A stretch of DNA of 64,000 nt from contig NZ_CP071953.1 of NCBI RefSeq assembly GCF_020084865.1, positions 1,736,001 to 1,800,000 of the forward strand. The letters are read 5' to 3'. How positions within the stretch are numbered: position 1 is the first letter of the stretch; each line of letters opens with the position of its first letter. The translations under genes and the position numbers were made by a program. Of the stretch, positions 45,804-54,444 are shown piece by piece. Under the pieces are notes generated by a model that worked only from the letters and a program-made list of their open reading frames with translations, searched no databases and was not told the DNA's origin. Source of the stretch: Candidatus Kaistella beijingensis. Lineage in GTDB: Bacteria; Bacteroidota; Bacteroidia; Flavobacteriales; Weeksellaceae.

Positions 45804-45833
45804 AAAAAGACTCACATTTCTGTAAGTCTTTTT
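45804..45833 (-). terminator. Terminator of the original tRNA-Asn gene
   Basis: Arms AAAAAGACT (45804-45812) and AGTCTTTTT (45825-45833) form a stem with a T-run on the minus strand, right after the tRNA 3' end. Confidence 0.75.
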
Positions 45834-45834
45834 G

Positions 45835-45880
45835 CTCCTCTTCTTGGGCTCGAACCAAGGACCCTCTGATTAACAGTCGG
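45835..45880 (-). other. tRNA-Asn(GUU) 3' half, left attachment site
   Basis: Read on the minus strand this is the 3' part of tRNA-Asn: anticodon loop CTGTTAA (anticodon GTT at 45872-45874), T-arm CTTGGTTCGAGCCCAAG, acceptor strand AAGAGGA and discriminator G at 45835; CCA is not encoded. The 5' half is missing: beyond about 45,878 the bases no longer pair as an anticodon stem. This is the usual attL/attR scar of an element that integrated in a tRNA gene. The matching whole tRNA was not seen in the window, so it should lie to the right. Confidence 0.88.
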
Positions 45881-46098
45881 TTTTATTGTGTTTTATTATA
45901 ATTTGCTTAATCTTTATTATGCTTTATTTTCTTTGATTATCAATTGTTTACAAATATTTTTCTTGTACAGTATTTTATAATATTTTACTTTTGGAGGGCA
46001 AATGTTCGTGAAATGTTCGTGAAAAAATTTTTGTAAAACACGATAAACAGGAATATCTGAAAAAAATGTTCGTGAAAAACGATAAAAATTGACACAAA
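45881..46098. other. Left end of the integrated element with 11-bp direct repeats
   Basis: No gene. ATGTTCGTGAA occurs in tandem at 46002-46012 and 46013-46023 and again at 46066-46076; the shorter word ACGATAAA occurs at 46030-46037 and 46079-46086. They lie within 100 nt of the recombinase start, between it and the attachment site. They look like arm-type binding sites for the recombinase or its excision factor. Confidence 0.6.
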
Positions 46099-47310
46099 AT
46101 GGTAAGTTACACCTTTACACTTGCTCCAAAAGCGAATAAAACAGGGGAGAGAAGTATCATAATTTCATTTATAAAAGACCGCAAAAACACAAGTCTTTCA
46201 ATCGGGAAAACTTGCAAGGAGAAGGACTGGAGTTTTGACGCTTGTCGTCTGAAAACTTCGCATCCCAATCACGCTAACCTCAACAAATTTATTGAGCGCA
46301 GAATTAAGATCATTGACGAGATTATCGACGATTTCGATAAAAATGGAATCTACTTCACGCTTCCTGATCTCATCAATAAACTAAAGACGAGCAGCGGACA
46401 AAGCATTTCCTTAACCTATACGAGTTTCCACGAAGATTTGATTAGAAATCTTTTGGCATCGGATAAAACCGGAACAGCGAAAGTGGAAAAAGATACTCTG
46501 AATGCGCTGCAACGGTTCTTTGGCAAAAAAGACATTAGCTTTAATGAATTGGATTATTCTAACTTGAAAAAATTTGAAGCCTATTGCATTTCTCGCGGGA
46601 ATAGGGAGTCCAGTATCGCGATTAGAATGCGGACTTTGCGTTCGGTTTTTAATCAAGCCATTAGAAACCAAGTAATTACGGAAAAACAATATCCTTTTAG
46701 GCATTATAAAATTTCAAAACTGAAGGAAAGTGGGAAAAAGGAGTATCTGAATGAAGAAGAAATAGAAAAACTCAAGAAATATGAGCCAAAAGACGAAAAA
46801 CTTTCTTTTGCAAAAGATATGTTTTTGTTCAGTTATTATGCAAGAGGAATCAACTTTTTGGATTTGATTAAGTTGGAAAAAAAATTCTTGAATATTGATC
46901 GTATTGATTATATCCGCAGTAAAACAGGCGTTCCGGTGAGTTTTAAAATCAATGATTACGCTCGGAATATCATGGAAAAATACAAATCCGAAGACAGTTC
47001 AAAGTTCATTTTCAACATAATGAATACCGAAAAGCCAACGCAGATTTACCTAAAAAACAGATCCAAAAAAGTGCTGACCTATTATGTGAATATGCAGTTA
47101 AAAGAAATAATGAAAGAACTGCAAATCAAGAAGAATATCTCTTATTACTGCGCCCGTCACTCGTTTGCCACAGTTTTGAAGTTCAATAATATTTCAATTG
47201 AGACTATTCGCGAAGCACTTGGGCAAAAAGATATAAGATCTACAATGTCTTATTTAAACAGTCTTCCGGATAATAAATTGGATAAGATTATTGACGAGGT
47301 TTTGAAGTAA
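46099..47310 (+). CDS. Tyrosine recombinase of the integrated element
   Basis: A 403-residue integrase. An N-terminal arm-binding segment (about 1-95), a SAM-like core-binding domain (about 105-200) and a C-terminal catalytic domain. Catalytic arginines are R249 (YYARGIN) and R353 (CARHSFAT), and the nucleophile is Y385 (TMSYLNS). In the usual HxxR box the first position is tyrosine, and the LGQKD segment has Q in place of the common H; both substitutions occur in Bacteroidota recombinases. It probably integrates the element into the tRNA-Asn gene. Confidence 0.92.
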   Translation: MVSYTFTLAPKANKTGERSIIISFIKDRKNTSLSIGKTCKEKDWSFDACRLKTSHPNHANLNKFIERRIKIIDEIIDDFDKNGIYFTLPDLINKLKTSSGQSISLTYTSFHEDLIRNLLASDKTGTAKVEKDTLNALQRFFGKKDISFNELDYSNLKKFEAYCISRGNRESSIAIRMRTLRSVFNQAIRNQVITEKQYPFRHYKISKLKESGKKEYLNEEEIEKLKKYEPKDEKLSFAKDMFLFSYYARGINFLDLIKLEKKFLNIDRIDYIRSKTGVPVSFKINDYARNIMEKYKSEDSSKFIFNIMNTEKPTQIYLKNRSKKVLTYYVNMQLKEIMKELQIKKNISYYCARHSFATVLKFNNISIETIREALGQKDIRSTMSYLNSLPDNKLDKIIDEVLK

Positions 47311-47346
47311 GAGTATTTGTTTAATATTTTAGCAAAACCTTTTCCC

Positions 47347-48360
47347 TTAAATCATTTCCCAATTGAGGCTGTTGATTTTATCTTTCAGTTTTTTAAGAGT
47401 TTCAATTATTTCAGAAAAAGTTGGTCTGTTTTCGCCATAAACCATTTCTTCTCGCATTTTGGCATAATCTTTTCCCCATAATTCAATGATATTTTCTGGT
47501 GGAATAGGGTTTATTGTGGCTGGCCTGTGCAGGCTATAGTCGATACCGGAGATTTTGGCAAACTCCATTCTGTGCTTTACAATGGTTTCATAGAGTTCCT
47601 TATTCTGTAGGGCACTTTCTGCATATTCTGTTTTTGAAAGAGCATATAGATCGTACAAATGGCGGCTGAGCCGATCTACCCTTATTTTCTCAGCGGTTTT
47701 CTGAAACTCTTCATGCAGAAGGAAAATTTTTTCTAAAAAAGTCCTTTCCGGATTAACGGATGGTATTTCTTTGCTTTTCTCCGAAAAACTCTGCTCTGGA
47801 TATTCATCATCAACCATCGCGGAAATTTTTTTCATCGTAAATGGCTCAATCAATGAACGGCACCCGACTTCTATTTGAACTCTCGGCTTCAGATATTCCG
47901 TAACTTCAATTATATTTGGATAAAAAATATTGATAATACGAGGATCCTGATCGGAATTCTGGGTTTCGGCCAACGAGAAAGTGACATTTTCCAAGCCTTT
48001 CTCTTTAAATTTTTCCTGTAATTCTAAATAAAAAACCTCGCTGATATATTGGCCGGAAGCCTTCCTTAATTTGGTTTTCTTGTTTTTAGTCAAACTTCCT
48101 TCGAAGCCAAGAAACTCTCTTTCGATGGCCAAATCAATGTCTTCGGAAAACCTTTCTATGAGGTGCCACGCCTTGCTCAGCGAGGTGCCACCTTTGAAAA
48201 CCAAATGCTCGGCTACATCCAATTCAAAAACCGCTTTCAAAGTTTGCGATACCCACCAGTCTTTTTCCACGGCAAACGGTGTTATTCCTCTTTTTTCGGC
48301 AACTTGTGTAAAAGCAAGGACCCTCGTTGATTGGGGAAGGGCTAAAAATTTATTTGTCAT
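47347..48360 (-). CDS. abiEii: AbiEii/AbiGii-type nucleotidyltransferase toxin
   Basis: A 337-residue DNA-polymerase-beta-like nucleotidyltransferase. The core has FKGGTSLSK (55-63) and FSEDIDLAI (71-79), the GGTxLxK and DxD motifs that bind metal and nucleotide. AbiEii toxins block growth by adding nucleotides to tRNA acceptor ends, giving phage defence or plasmid maintenance. Its start overlaps the antitoxin end by 11 bp, a typical TA arrangement. No terminator was seen after it. Confidence 0.9.
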   Translation of the reverse strand: MTNKFLALPQSTRVLAFTQVAEKRGITPFAVEKDWWVSQTLKAVFELDVAEHLVFKGGTSLSKAWHLIERFSEDIDLAIEREFLGFEGSLTKNKKTKLRKASGQYISEVFYLELQEKFKEKGLENVTFSLAETQNSDQDPRIINIFYPNIIEVTEYLKPRVQIEVGCRSLIEPFTMKKISAMVDDEYPEQSFSEKSKEIPSVNPERTFLEKIFLLHEEFQKTAEKIRVDRLSRHLYDLYALSKTEYAESALQNKELYETIVKHRMEFAKISGIDYSLHRPATINPIPPENIIELWGKDYAKMREEMVYGENRPTFSEIIETLKKLKDKINSLNWEMI

Positions 48361-48961
48361 TATTTTTATTTATGGCGTTCCGCATTATTATCCTAATCCA
48401 TTCTGGCGCAAGGCGAATGTCGTGTTCCAAGCGGTATGGATTTTCCTTTTTAAGTTTTTCTATAACTAAATCCTTTTCCTGTTGAGTGACATTGTCCTTC
48501 CCGATTTCTTTCAAAGCTTGGATTACAAGTCCGCTTATTTCACCAATCGCAGCGAGGTTTTTCGGGCTTGTTCTTTTGAATTTTATTTTTCTTTTGCCGA
48601 GATCAACTGTTCGTGCAGAACCGTCTGTAAGATACACCAAATTGAGGGGAATCTGGGTGGAGAGTCCTAGTGCATTGAGCGCCAGAATTCCCGTTGGAAT
48701 AATGCGCGCCTTGTCTCTTTTGCGAATTACCTCTGCAATCTGTTCGGCAGAAGGCTGAATATTTCCCAAAACTGGATCCGTTTGTAAAACAGCGTAAATC
48801 CCCCTCGCGACACGGGAAATACCGCCGTTATTGACCAATCTTTCCAATGCTTTTGCAACTGCTCTGGCATTGCCGAAAGCAAGAAAGTCTTCAATAAAAA
48901 ACAGCGTACCCCTCTTCGCTTTTTTTATTTTTACAAGTATTTTATCATCAATGCTTTGCAT
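48350..48961 (-). CDS. abiEi: AbiEi-type antitoxin (DUF6088-like)
   Basis: A 203-residue transcriptional repressor/antitoxin: winged helix-turn-helix at the N-terminus (GTLFFIEDFLAFGNARAVAK, about 18-37) with a C-terminal helical domain that in the family counters the toxin. I start it at ATG 48959-48961 (MQSIDD); a start 27 nt upstream would lie within the operator. The operator at 48982-49008 agrees with known negative autoregulation by AbiEi. Confidence 0.85.
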   Translation of the reverse strand: MQSIDDKILVKIKKAKRGTLFFIEDFLAFGNARAVAKALERLVNNGGISRVARGIYAVLQTDPVLGNIQPSAEQIAEVIRKRDKARIIPTGILALNALGLSTQIPLNLVYLTDGSARTVDLGKRKIKFKRTSPKNLAAIGEISGLVIQALKEIGKDNVTQQEKDLVIEKLKKENPYRLEHDIRLAPEWIRIIMRNAINKNNDK

Positions 48962-48981
48962 ATGCAATTTACGGTTATTTT

Positions 48982-49008
48982 GTCGCAAATTTAGAAAATA
49001 TTTGCGAC
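48982..49008. promoter_or_regulatory. AbiE operator overlapping the promoter
   Basis: A perfect 9-bp inverted repeat, GTCGCAAAT (48982-48990) and ATTTGCGAC (49000-49008), with 9 nt between. The minus-strand -7 box TAAATTTG (48993-48986) lies in the first arm, so a protein on the repeat would block transcription of abiEi-abiEii. Confidence 0.75.
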
Positions 49009-49110
49009 GAAAAAGAAGATTCGCTTCTCAAATAATTAGAGAAATCGGACGAATAAAGATTGAAAATAGTCTTTCTAGAACCTGGAATAAAAAATAAATT
49101 ATTAAAACAC

Positions 49111-50289
49111 TTAATTAAACACAACCTCGGTTTTATAAAAGAAAGTCTTTGTTGTTTCGAAACCTTCTGCCCTTTTCATAAGATAATAATCCAATTTTTC
49201 GATGCTTGCGCTGGCTACTTTAATAATCTTCATAAAGTCAGAAAGTTCCATTATATTGAGATAACAGTTATATTGTGAAATTAATTTAAAAATTGAAATG
49301 TTAAAATCTTCCCATTCCCCAAATGAGGGTAATTCTGAAACTAAAATAATACATTGTGGCACTAATCCTTTGTTAATCTCAATTTTCAGATTTGATTTAG
49401 AGTCAAATACCGATATTTCATTTGATACACTTCTCAAAGCTCCGGCAAGTTGATTAACCGCCTTTAATATTTGCTTTTTAATATTATCCTGTTGTTTGGA
49501 AATGGATTTATCAAAAGCCTTTTGAGAAGATAAAACCTTGGATTCAATATAAAATGTTCCCAATTCATAATGGGCAAAAATATCGGTGAATTCCTTTTTT
49601 CTGCCTGAAGAATTAAAATAAGGATTGAGAAAAATATTATTGGTTTTAAATATAGATTCTAAGGGTACGAACACTTTTTTTTCAAGTTGATCTCCCTCTT
49701 TTTCCTCTAAATAATGAGTGGTAATATTTTGATCAGTAATAAAAGCAGATTGTATCGCAACTCCATTGGAGACATTTATTTCTATTCTTTGAAAATCTTG
49801 ATAGTTTTTGGCGTCAAAATCCAATTTCATTTGATCTAAAACTTTCTTCCAATTATCATTGTTATATTCAGTATCAATGTTTTGCCATTGAATTTCAACA
49901 GTATTCTCACTTAGGGTAGCATTGCTTGATAAAACGGGAACCCCCAATTCATCATAAAAGTCCACTAAAATTGAATTCCCACTTTTCAATATTATTTTAA
50001 GTGCATCTATTTCAAGCAGAAAATTACTGGATTGAGTTACAATCAAGGGATTATCAATATGGTCATAAATGAATAATCTAATAACAGGGTATGTTTTTTC
50101 TGAAACAAAATACTGCCCTACTAACATTTCTAATTTACATCCTTGGTTGATGGCTCTAATAATATGATTAGGCAACTTAATAATAAACTTCTCTAAACCA
50201 TTGTCATAAAACCAGATTCCCACTTCTTCATCATTAAGGCGGGAAGAAATAAAATCATCCAATGTTTCATATTTATTATTAAAATCCAA
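49111..50289 (-). CDS. Unrecognised protein with possible PD-(D/E)XK nuclease core
   Basis: A 392-residue protein with no family I recognise. In the middle, KKEFTDIFAHYELGTFYIESK (E233, D236, E249, K251) has the spacing of a PD-(D/E)XK metal site, followed by a helical segment SISKQQDNIKKQILKAVNQL. The N-terminal 200 residues are mixed alpha/beta. The start is TTG at 50289, after two stop codons of the upstream frame, so an earlier frameshift is possible. It lies 6 nt after the FRG-like remnant on the same strand and next to the AbiE pair, suggesting a defence locus; that is inference. Confidence 0.6.
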   Translation of the reverse strand: MDFNNKYETLDDFISSRLNDEEVGIWFYDNGLEKFIIKLPNHIIRAINQGCKLEMLVGQYFVSEKTYPVIRLFIYDHIDNPLIVTQSSNFLLEIDALKIILKSGNSILVDFYDELGVPVLSSNATLSENTVEIQWQNIDTEYNNDNWKKVLDQMKLDFDAKNYQDFQRIEINVSNGVAIQSAFITDQNITTHYLEEKEGDQLEKKVFVPLESIFKTNNIFLNPYFNSSGRKKEFTDIFAHYELGTFYIESKVLSSQKAFDKSISKQQDNIKKQILKAVNQLAGALRSVSNEISVFDSKSNLKIEINKGLVPQCIILVSELPSFGEWEDFNISIFKLISQYNCYLNIMELSDFMKIIKVASASIEKLDYYLMKRAEGFETTKTFFYKTEVVFN

Positions 50290-50295
50290 AATCTA

Positions 50296-50932
50296 TTAAT
50301 CCAGTTTTTTTAAGTATTTGAATTTTACAAAACTTGCAACTATATCGACTTCTGGAAATAAAGTAGCTTGGTTGAAACCAAAGCTTTCCAGTTGTTGTAA
50401 TATTTGAGTTTTAGACTTTTTATCGATAATAATTCGTTGATCTGAATCACTTCCTCTTTCAATCCATTTTTTGTTAAATTTAGCCATTGGTTTATATAAC
50501 CCGAAAACAGTAAATAATGATGGACTAATACCAAAAATTAAGAATGCCCCATGTTGCTTGGCAATCCTTGGGTTGTCAAGTTTAGGTTTAACGGCATAAA
50601 CAGAAGAAACATCTTTCGGATCGAGATTTATCTTCACGAATGTTATGTAGTAATTTTCCAAAATATGTTTGACTGCATACTTCAATTGAGTCCTGAAGTT
50701 CTTTGCGGAAGTGACTTTGCAACTTTTCAACAAAAAAATATCTAAAAATGTTAACTTCTGAATTTGTTACAAGAGGAAACCTTACTTTAAATAAATTTAG
50801 AAAAGAATTAAAGACATGCTGAAATGGGTGCCCGTCATTTTCTTCGTAGCCCTCAATTATCTTCTCTTCATTGTCATTTAAAAAATTTAAAACTTTTGGG
50901 TGAATTTCATCAAAATGCTCATGTAGTTCCAC
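50296..50932 (-). pseudogene. FRG-domain-like gene, apparently frameshifted
   Basis: The C-terminal part (50733-50296) resembles the end of FRG-domain proteins: KPKLDNPRIAKQHGAFLIFG, then IIIDKKSKTQILQQLESFGF and LFPEVD. It has only a TTG codon as a start. The preceding frame (50932-50588, GTG start) continues into the same DNA in another phase. The two phases meet near a run of seven T at about 50738-50744, so one base changed there would join them into a 212-residue protein. The usual QHYGxPTRLLDW centre of FRG is not visible, so there may also be a deletion. I call it a probable pseudogene; a real two-gene arrangement or a sequencing error are alternatives. Confidence 0.45.
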
Positions 50933-51504
50933 AGGGAGTTTTTATTTAAACCAATAAAGCAATGTAAGTCATCATTTTACTGACAGTAAGCAAGTTAGAT
51001 AATTTTATAAACGCATAAGGCATCGTATAAACCATTAAACAATCCCCGATTTAGTCCCTGATTTTAGAAGTAGGGACTAAAAATACCCGCATCAAAATCT
51101 ACACAACATTAATTATTAACGTACTGCCAACAGCCTGCGGAATTTCCTCTATAAATGTCAGTTTAGAAAATACGGAAAAAATTGATGCTGATTTTTTAGC
51201 TAAGTGACCAACGAGCAGTAGATCTGAAATTCACTAGTTGAATTTGGGTAATTTTAGTATAAAAGCGACCTCGATTTAATGGTGACTTATTCAGACCATC
51301 GAAGAATATCTGGTACGCGGTCGTCATTGCGGTATGTGCGTCGGCACATAGGAATATTGCTGTGCGCGGTGGCGAAAGTGAATAATGCTGCTATATCATT
51401 CAGCGGAGAAACAGTATTTTATTTGACGATTTATGTGATCAACTATTAGATTTTTGCACCATTTTTCTGCGTCTATACGCAACACTTAATTTTTTACCCA
51501 GAAA
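50933..51504. other. 570-nt gap without supported gene
   Basis: Nothing coding is supported. A hairpin with arms TTTAGTCCCT (51050-51059) and AGGGACTAAA (51072-51081) and another with arms TATGTGC/GCACATA around GTCG (51333-51350) are present. From about 51,290 to 51,410 the base composition is clearly more G+C-rich than around it. This could be the trace of another insertion. Confidence 0.5.
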
Positions 51505-51531
51505 GAAAAAAAACGGACCGAAGCCCGCTTT
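51505..51531 (-). terminator. Terminator of the P-type ATPase gene
   Basis: On the minus strand AAAGCGGGC - TTCG - GTCCGTTTT, a 9-bp stem with two G-U pairs, a UUCG tetraloop and a T-run, directly after the stop codon at 51534. Confidence 0.9.
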
Positions 51532-51533
51532 GT

Positions 51534-53492
51534 TTAAAATTTCATTTTCTGAATCCTTACCGCATTTAGTATGGCAAGCAATGCTACGCCCACATCTGCA
51601 AAGACTGCTTCCCACATCGTGGCTAACCCCCCTGCTCCTAATACCAACACCACTGCTTTTACTCCAAAGGCCAACGCGATGTTCTGCCAAACAATTTTTT
51701 TGGTTTGCTTGCCAATATTAATGGCCATTGGAATTTTTGAAGGTTTGTCGTCCTGAATTACCACATCAGCGGTTTCAATGGTGGCATCACTCCCAAGGCC
51801 ACCCATCGCTATGCCAACATCACTTAAAGCTACAACCGGCGCATCGTTGACTCCGTCGCCAACAAATGCAACCGTTTCATCCCGCGATTTTAGCTCTTTT
51901 ACCTTATTCACTTTATCTTCCGGCAACAAATCGCCAAAAGCATTCTGGATACCCAGTTTTTGTGCCACTGCTTTTACCACGGTAGTTTTATCGCCGCTCA
52001 ACATTGTAACTTTGACACCTAAACTGGTAAGTTTCTGTACAGTTTCGGCAGCGTCTTCTTTGATGCTATCCGCAATGGTAAGGTATCCCGCAAATTTGCC
52101 TTCATAAGCAATGGCAATCAATGTTTCTACAATATCGTTTGGATTTACATCATATTGGATATTGAATTTATCCATCAGTTTAAAGTTTCCTACGAGCAAC
52201 TGTTTTCCCTGATACGATCCCTTCAGGCCATGTCCCGCTATTTCTTCTACATTGTCGAGAATTATAGTATGGTCGGGTTCACCGAGATGAGCGTGAATGG
52301 CAGTTGCAACCGGATGGGTTGATGAATTTTCGATTACATTCACTAATTTTAGAATTAAATCCCGGTCAAATTCCTGCTTTAGATTGACGGTCTGTACTTT
52401 AAAGACGCCCTCAGTCATGGTTCCGGTCTTATCCATAACCACATTTTTGACCTCTGCCAACGCATCCAGAAAGTTACTGCCCTTAAATAAAATTCCATTT
52501 CTGCTTGCGGCACCAATGCCACCAAAGTATCCTAGTGGAATACTAATTACCAAAGCACACGGACAACTGATTACCAAGAAAACAAGTGCTCTATACAACC
52601 ACTTACTGAAGGTGTAATCCTGTACGAAAAAGAATGGAATAATTGTAATGAGAATTGCCAATAATACAACGATGGGCGTGTAGATTTTTGCAAATTTTCT
52701 AATAAATAATTCTGTGGGTGCTTTTTGTGAAGTTGCATTTTGCACCAATTCTAATATTTTGGAAAGTTTACTATCCTTGTATGCGGTAGTTACTTTCACC
52801 TGAACCACGGTGTTCAGATTGATCATTCCTGCTAAAACTATTTCGCCTTTTTCTTTAGAATCTGGTTTGCTTTCTCCTGTGAGTGCCGCTGTATTAAAAG
52901 ACCCTTTTTCAGATAATAACTCGCCGTCTAAACCCAACTTTTCGCCAGATTTTAGTTGGATTATGTCGCCAATCTCTACAGATTCCGCTTTTACAGTTGT
53001 TGATTGATTATCTTTAACAACGGTAACTTCATCTGGTCTTTGGTCTAATAGTGTTTTTATATTAGTTTTTGCTCTCTGTACTGCAAGTGTTTGAAAAACT
53101 TCACCCACAGCATAGAAAAGCATCACTGCTACACCTTCAGGAAATTCTCCAATGGCGAACGCACCAATCGTAGCGATACTCATCAAAAAAAATTCTGAAA
53201 AGAAATCACTTTTTCTTATACTATCAAACGCATCTCTTAAAACTGGTAATCCCACGGGAATATACGCTACAACATACCAGGCAATCCTTACCCATCCATT
53301 AAACCAATTTTGGGTAATCCAATTATCTAAAGCAATAGCAATTATTAATAATGTGAATGATATAATGGCGGGCAAAAACATTTGTAACGTTGTTTTGTCC
53401 GTATTATCGTGATTATGTCCAGCATCGTGGGAATGCTCTCCGGCATGTTTTTCCGTTCCAATATCCCTTAAGTTTAATTTCTTTTTTGCCAT
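51534..53492 (-). CDS. Zn/Cd-type heavy-metal P1B ATPase
   Basis: A 652-residue metal exporter. Motifs: CPCALVISIPLGYFGG (CPC; SIPLGYFGG typical of the Zn/Cd/Pb group), DKTGTMTEG phosphorylation site, the TGES actuator motif, and GDGVNDAPV. The N-terminus has a His-rich run (EHSHDAGHNHDN) but no CxxC metal-binding domain. It would export divalent soft metals such as zinc or cadmium. ZIP and RND genes follow on the same strand, upstream, as a metal-resistance block. Confidence 0.93.
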   Translation of the reverse strand: MAKKKLNLRDIGTEKHAGEHSHDAGHNHDNTDKTTLQMFLPAIISFTLLIIAIALDNWITQNWFNGWVRIAWYVVAYIPVGLPVLRDAFDSIRKSDFFSEFFLMSIATIGAFAIGEFPEGVAVMLFYAVGEVFQTLAVQRAKTNIKTLLDQRPDEVTVVKDNQSTTVKAESVEIGDIIQLKSGEKLGLDGELLSEKGSFNTAALTGESKPDSKEKGEIVLAGMINLNTVVQVKVTTAYKDSKLSKILELVQNATSQKAPTELFIRKFAKIYTPIVVLLAILITIIPFFFVQDYTFSKWLYRALVFLVISCPCALVISIPLGYFGGIGAASRNGILFKGSNFLDALAEVKNVVMDKTGTMTEGVFKVQTVNLKQEFDRDLILKLVNVIENSSTHPVATAIHAHLGEPDHTIILDNVEEIAGHGLKGSYQGKQLLVGNFKLMDKFNIQYDVNPNDIVETLIAIAYEGKFAGYLTIADSIKEDAAETVQKLTSLGVKVTMLSGDKTTVVKAVAQKLGIQNAFGDLLPEDKVNKVKELKSRDETVAFVGDGVNDAPVVALSDVGIAMGGLGSDATIETADVVIQDDKPSKIPMAINIGKQTKKIVWQNIALAFGVKAVVLVLGAGGLATMWEAVFADVGVALLAILNAVRIQKMKF

Positions 53493-53501
53493 TTTTTATA
53501 T

Positions 53502-53563
53502 TTTAATTTTTGAATATATCGTTTGTATCTTATTATAATAATTTATCAAGTTTAATTTTTGAA
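53502..53563. repeat. Direct repeats upstream of the P-type ATPase gene
   Basis: TTTAATTTTTGAA occurs at 53502-53514 and 53551-53563 in the 142-nt gap. The first lies 10 nt before the ATPase start. They may be regulator sites but could be A/T-rich chance. Confidence 0.35.
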
Positions 53564-53634
53564 CCTAAAAATTTTAAATTAAAATTCATTTTTTGAACTT
53601 TACGATTATGCTTATTTTTTTAATCTTAATTAAT

Positions 53635-54357
53635 TTAAACTACCATTCCTACCAGTAGAAATATTAAAAATCCTACAAAAAACATACTCGTCTGCAAAAG
53701 TGTTTCTTTTTCTTCGTGCGCTTCTTTCAATAATTCTTCAGTTACCAAAAATAATAAAGCAGCGAGACCGAAAGACAGCACCAATTCCAGCCATTCCTGT
53801 GATAATCCTGCTAATAATGTAATTCCTAAAACGGCTCCGACAAAGAAGCAGGCACCCAAAACTAATAAAATAGTCAGGCTTTTTTGTTTTGAAAAATTTA
53901 AATCCATACAAGCCAAAACTACTGCTAATCCCAGAGAAAAAATTTCGAGAGCCAAAGCGATGGAAAGCAGAATTCCTTCGGTGCTTCCAGCCGCAAAACC
54001 AACGCCGAGAAGCACGCCATCTATTAGTAAATCGATGGCCAATGCCACCAGAAGTCCCATCGGCAAAGAATTTTTTACTGCCGATTTTTCAGCGTTTTTT
54101 TGAAATTTTTCTGAAAAATATTTTACAGCCAACATCGTCGCGATGCCCAGTCCGAAACCAATTCCCACTTCAATAGGCCTGTGATTTTTAATAATATCCG
54201 GCAGAAGTTCCACTGCAACAACTGAAAAAACCACTCCGCCCGCAAAATGCAACACAGAACTCCGAAAACCCGCGTTTGGTTTTTTAAATAATCCGGTAAT
54301 CCCGCCCAATAAAATGGAAACAACTGGAATTAAGGCGTATAAATAAATTGAAATCAT
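53635..54357 (-). CDS. ZIP-family metal transporter
   Basis: A 240-residue membrane protein of eight helices. Signatures: FAGGVVFSVVAVELLPDI (about 38-55), AIDLLIDGVLLGVG (helix with the D...D metal site; family H is replaced), and SLGLAVVLACMDL. ZIP proteins normally take up divalent metals; some members of the family are exporters or bidirectional. Its direction here is unclear in a resistance cluster. The final stretch GMVV is hydrophobic. Confidence 0.82.
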   Translation of the reverse strand: MISIYLYALIPVVSILLGGITGLFKKPNAGFRSSVLHFAGGVVFSVVAVELLPDIIKNHRPIEVGIGFGLGIATMLAVKYFSEKFQKNAEKSAVKNSLPMGLLVALAIDLLIDGVLLGVGFAAGSTEGILLSIALALEIFSLGLAVVLACMDLNFSKQKSLTILLVLGACFFVGAVLGITLLAGLSQEWLELVLSFGLAALLFLVTEELLKEAHEEKETLLQTSMFFVGFLIFLLVGMVV

Positions 54358-54444
54358 AAAAATATTTTGATGCTAGTTTTGGCAACTTTTTATGGAAACA
54401 AATGGTTTGTAAATAGGTTTTAAGGTTTTAAAATTATCCCAAGA

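Noticed and set aside
45835..45880. Functional tRNA gene
   Set aside because: Only the 3' half is present and the anticodon stem does not pair; it is an attachment scar.
51290..51410. Transposase remnant
   Set aside because: No frame keeps a recognisable transposase motif; left as an unexplained patch.
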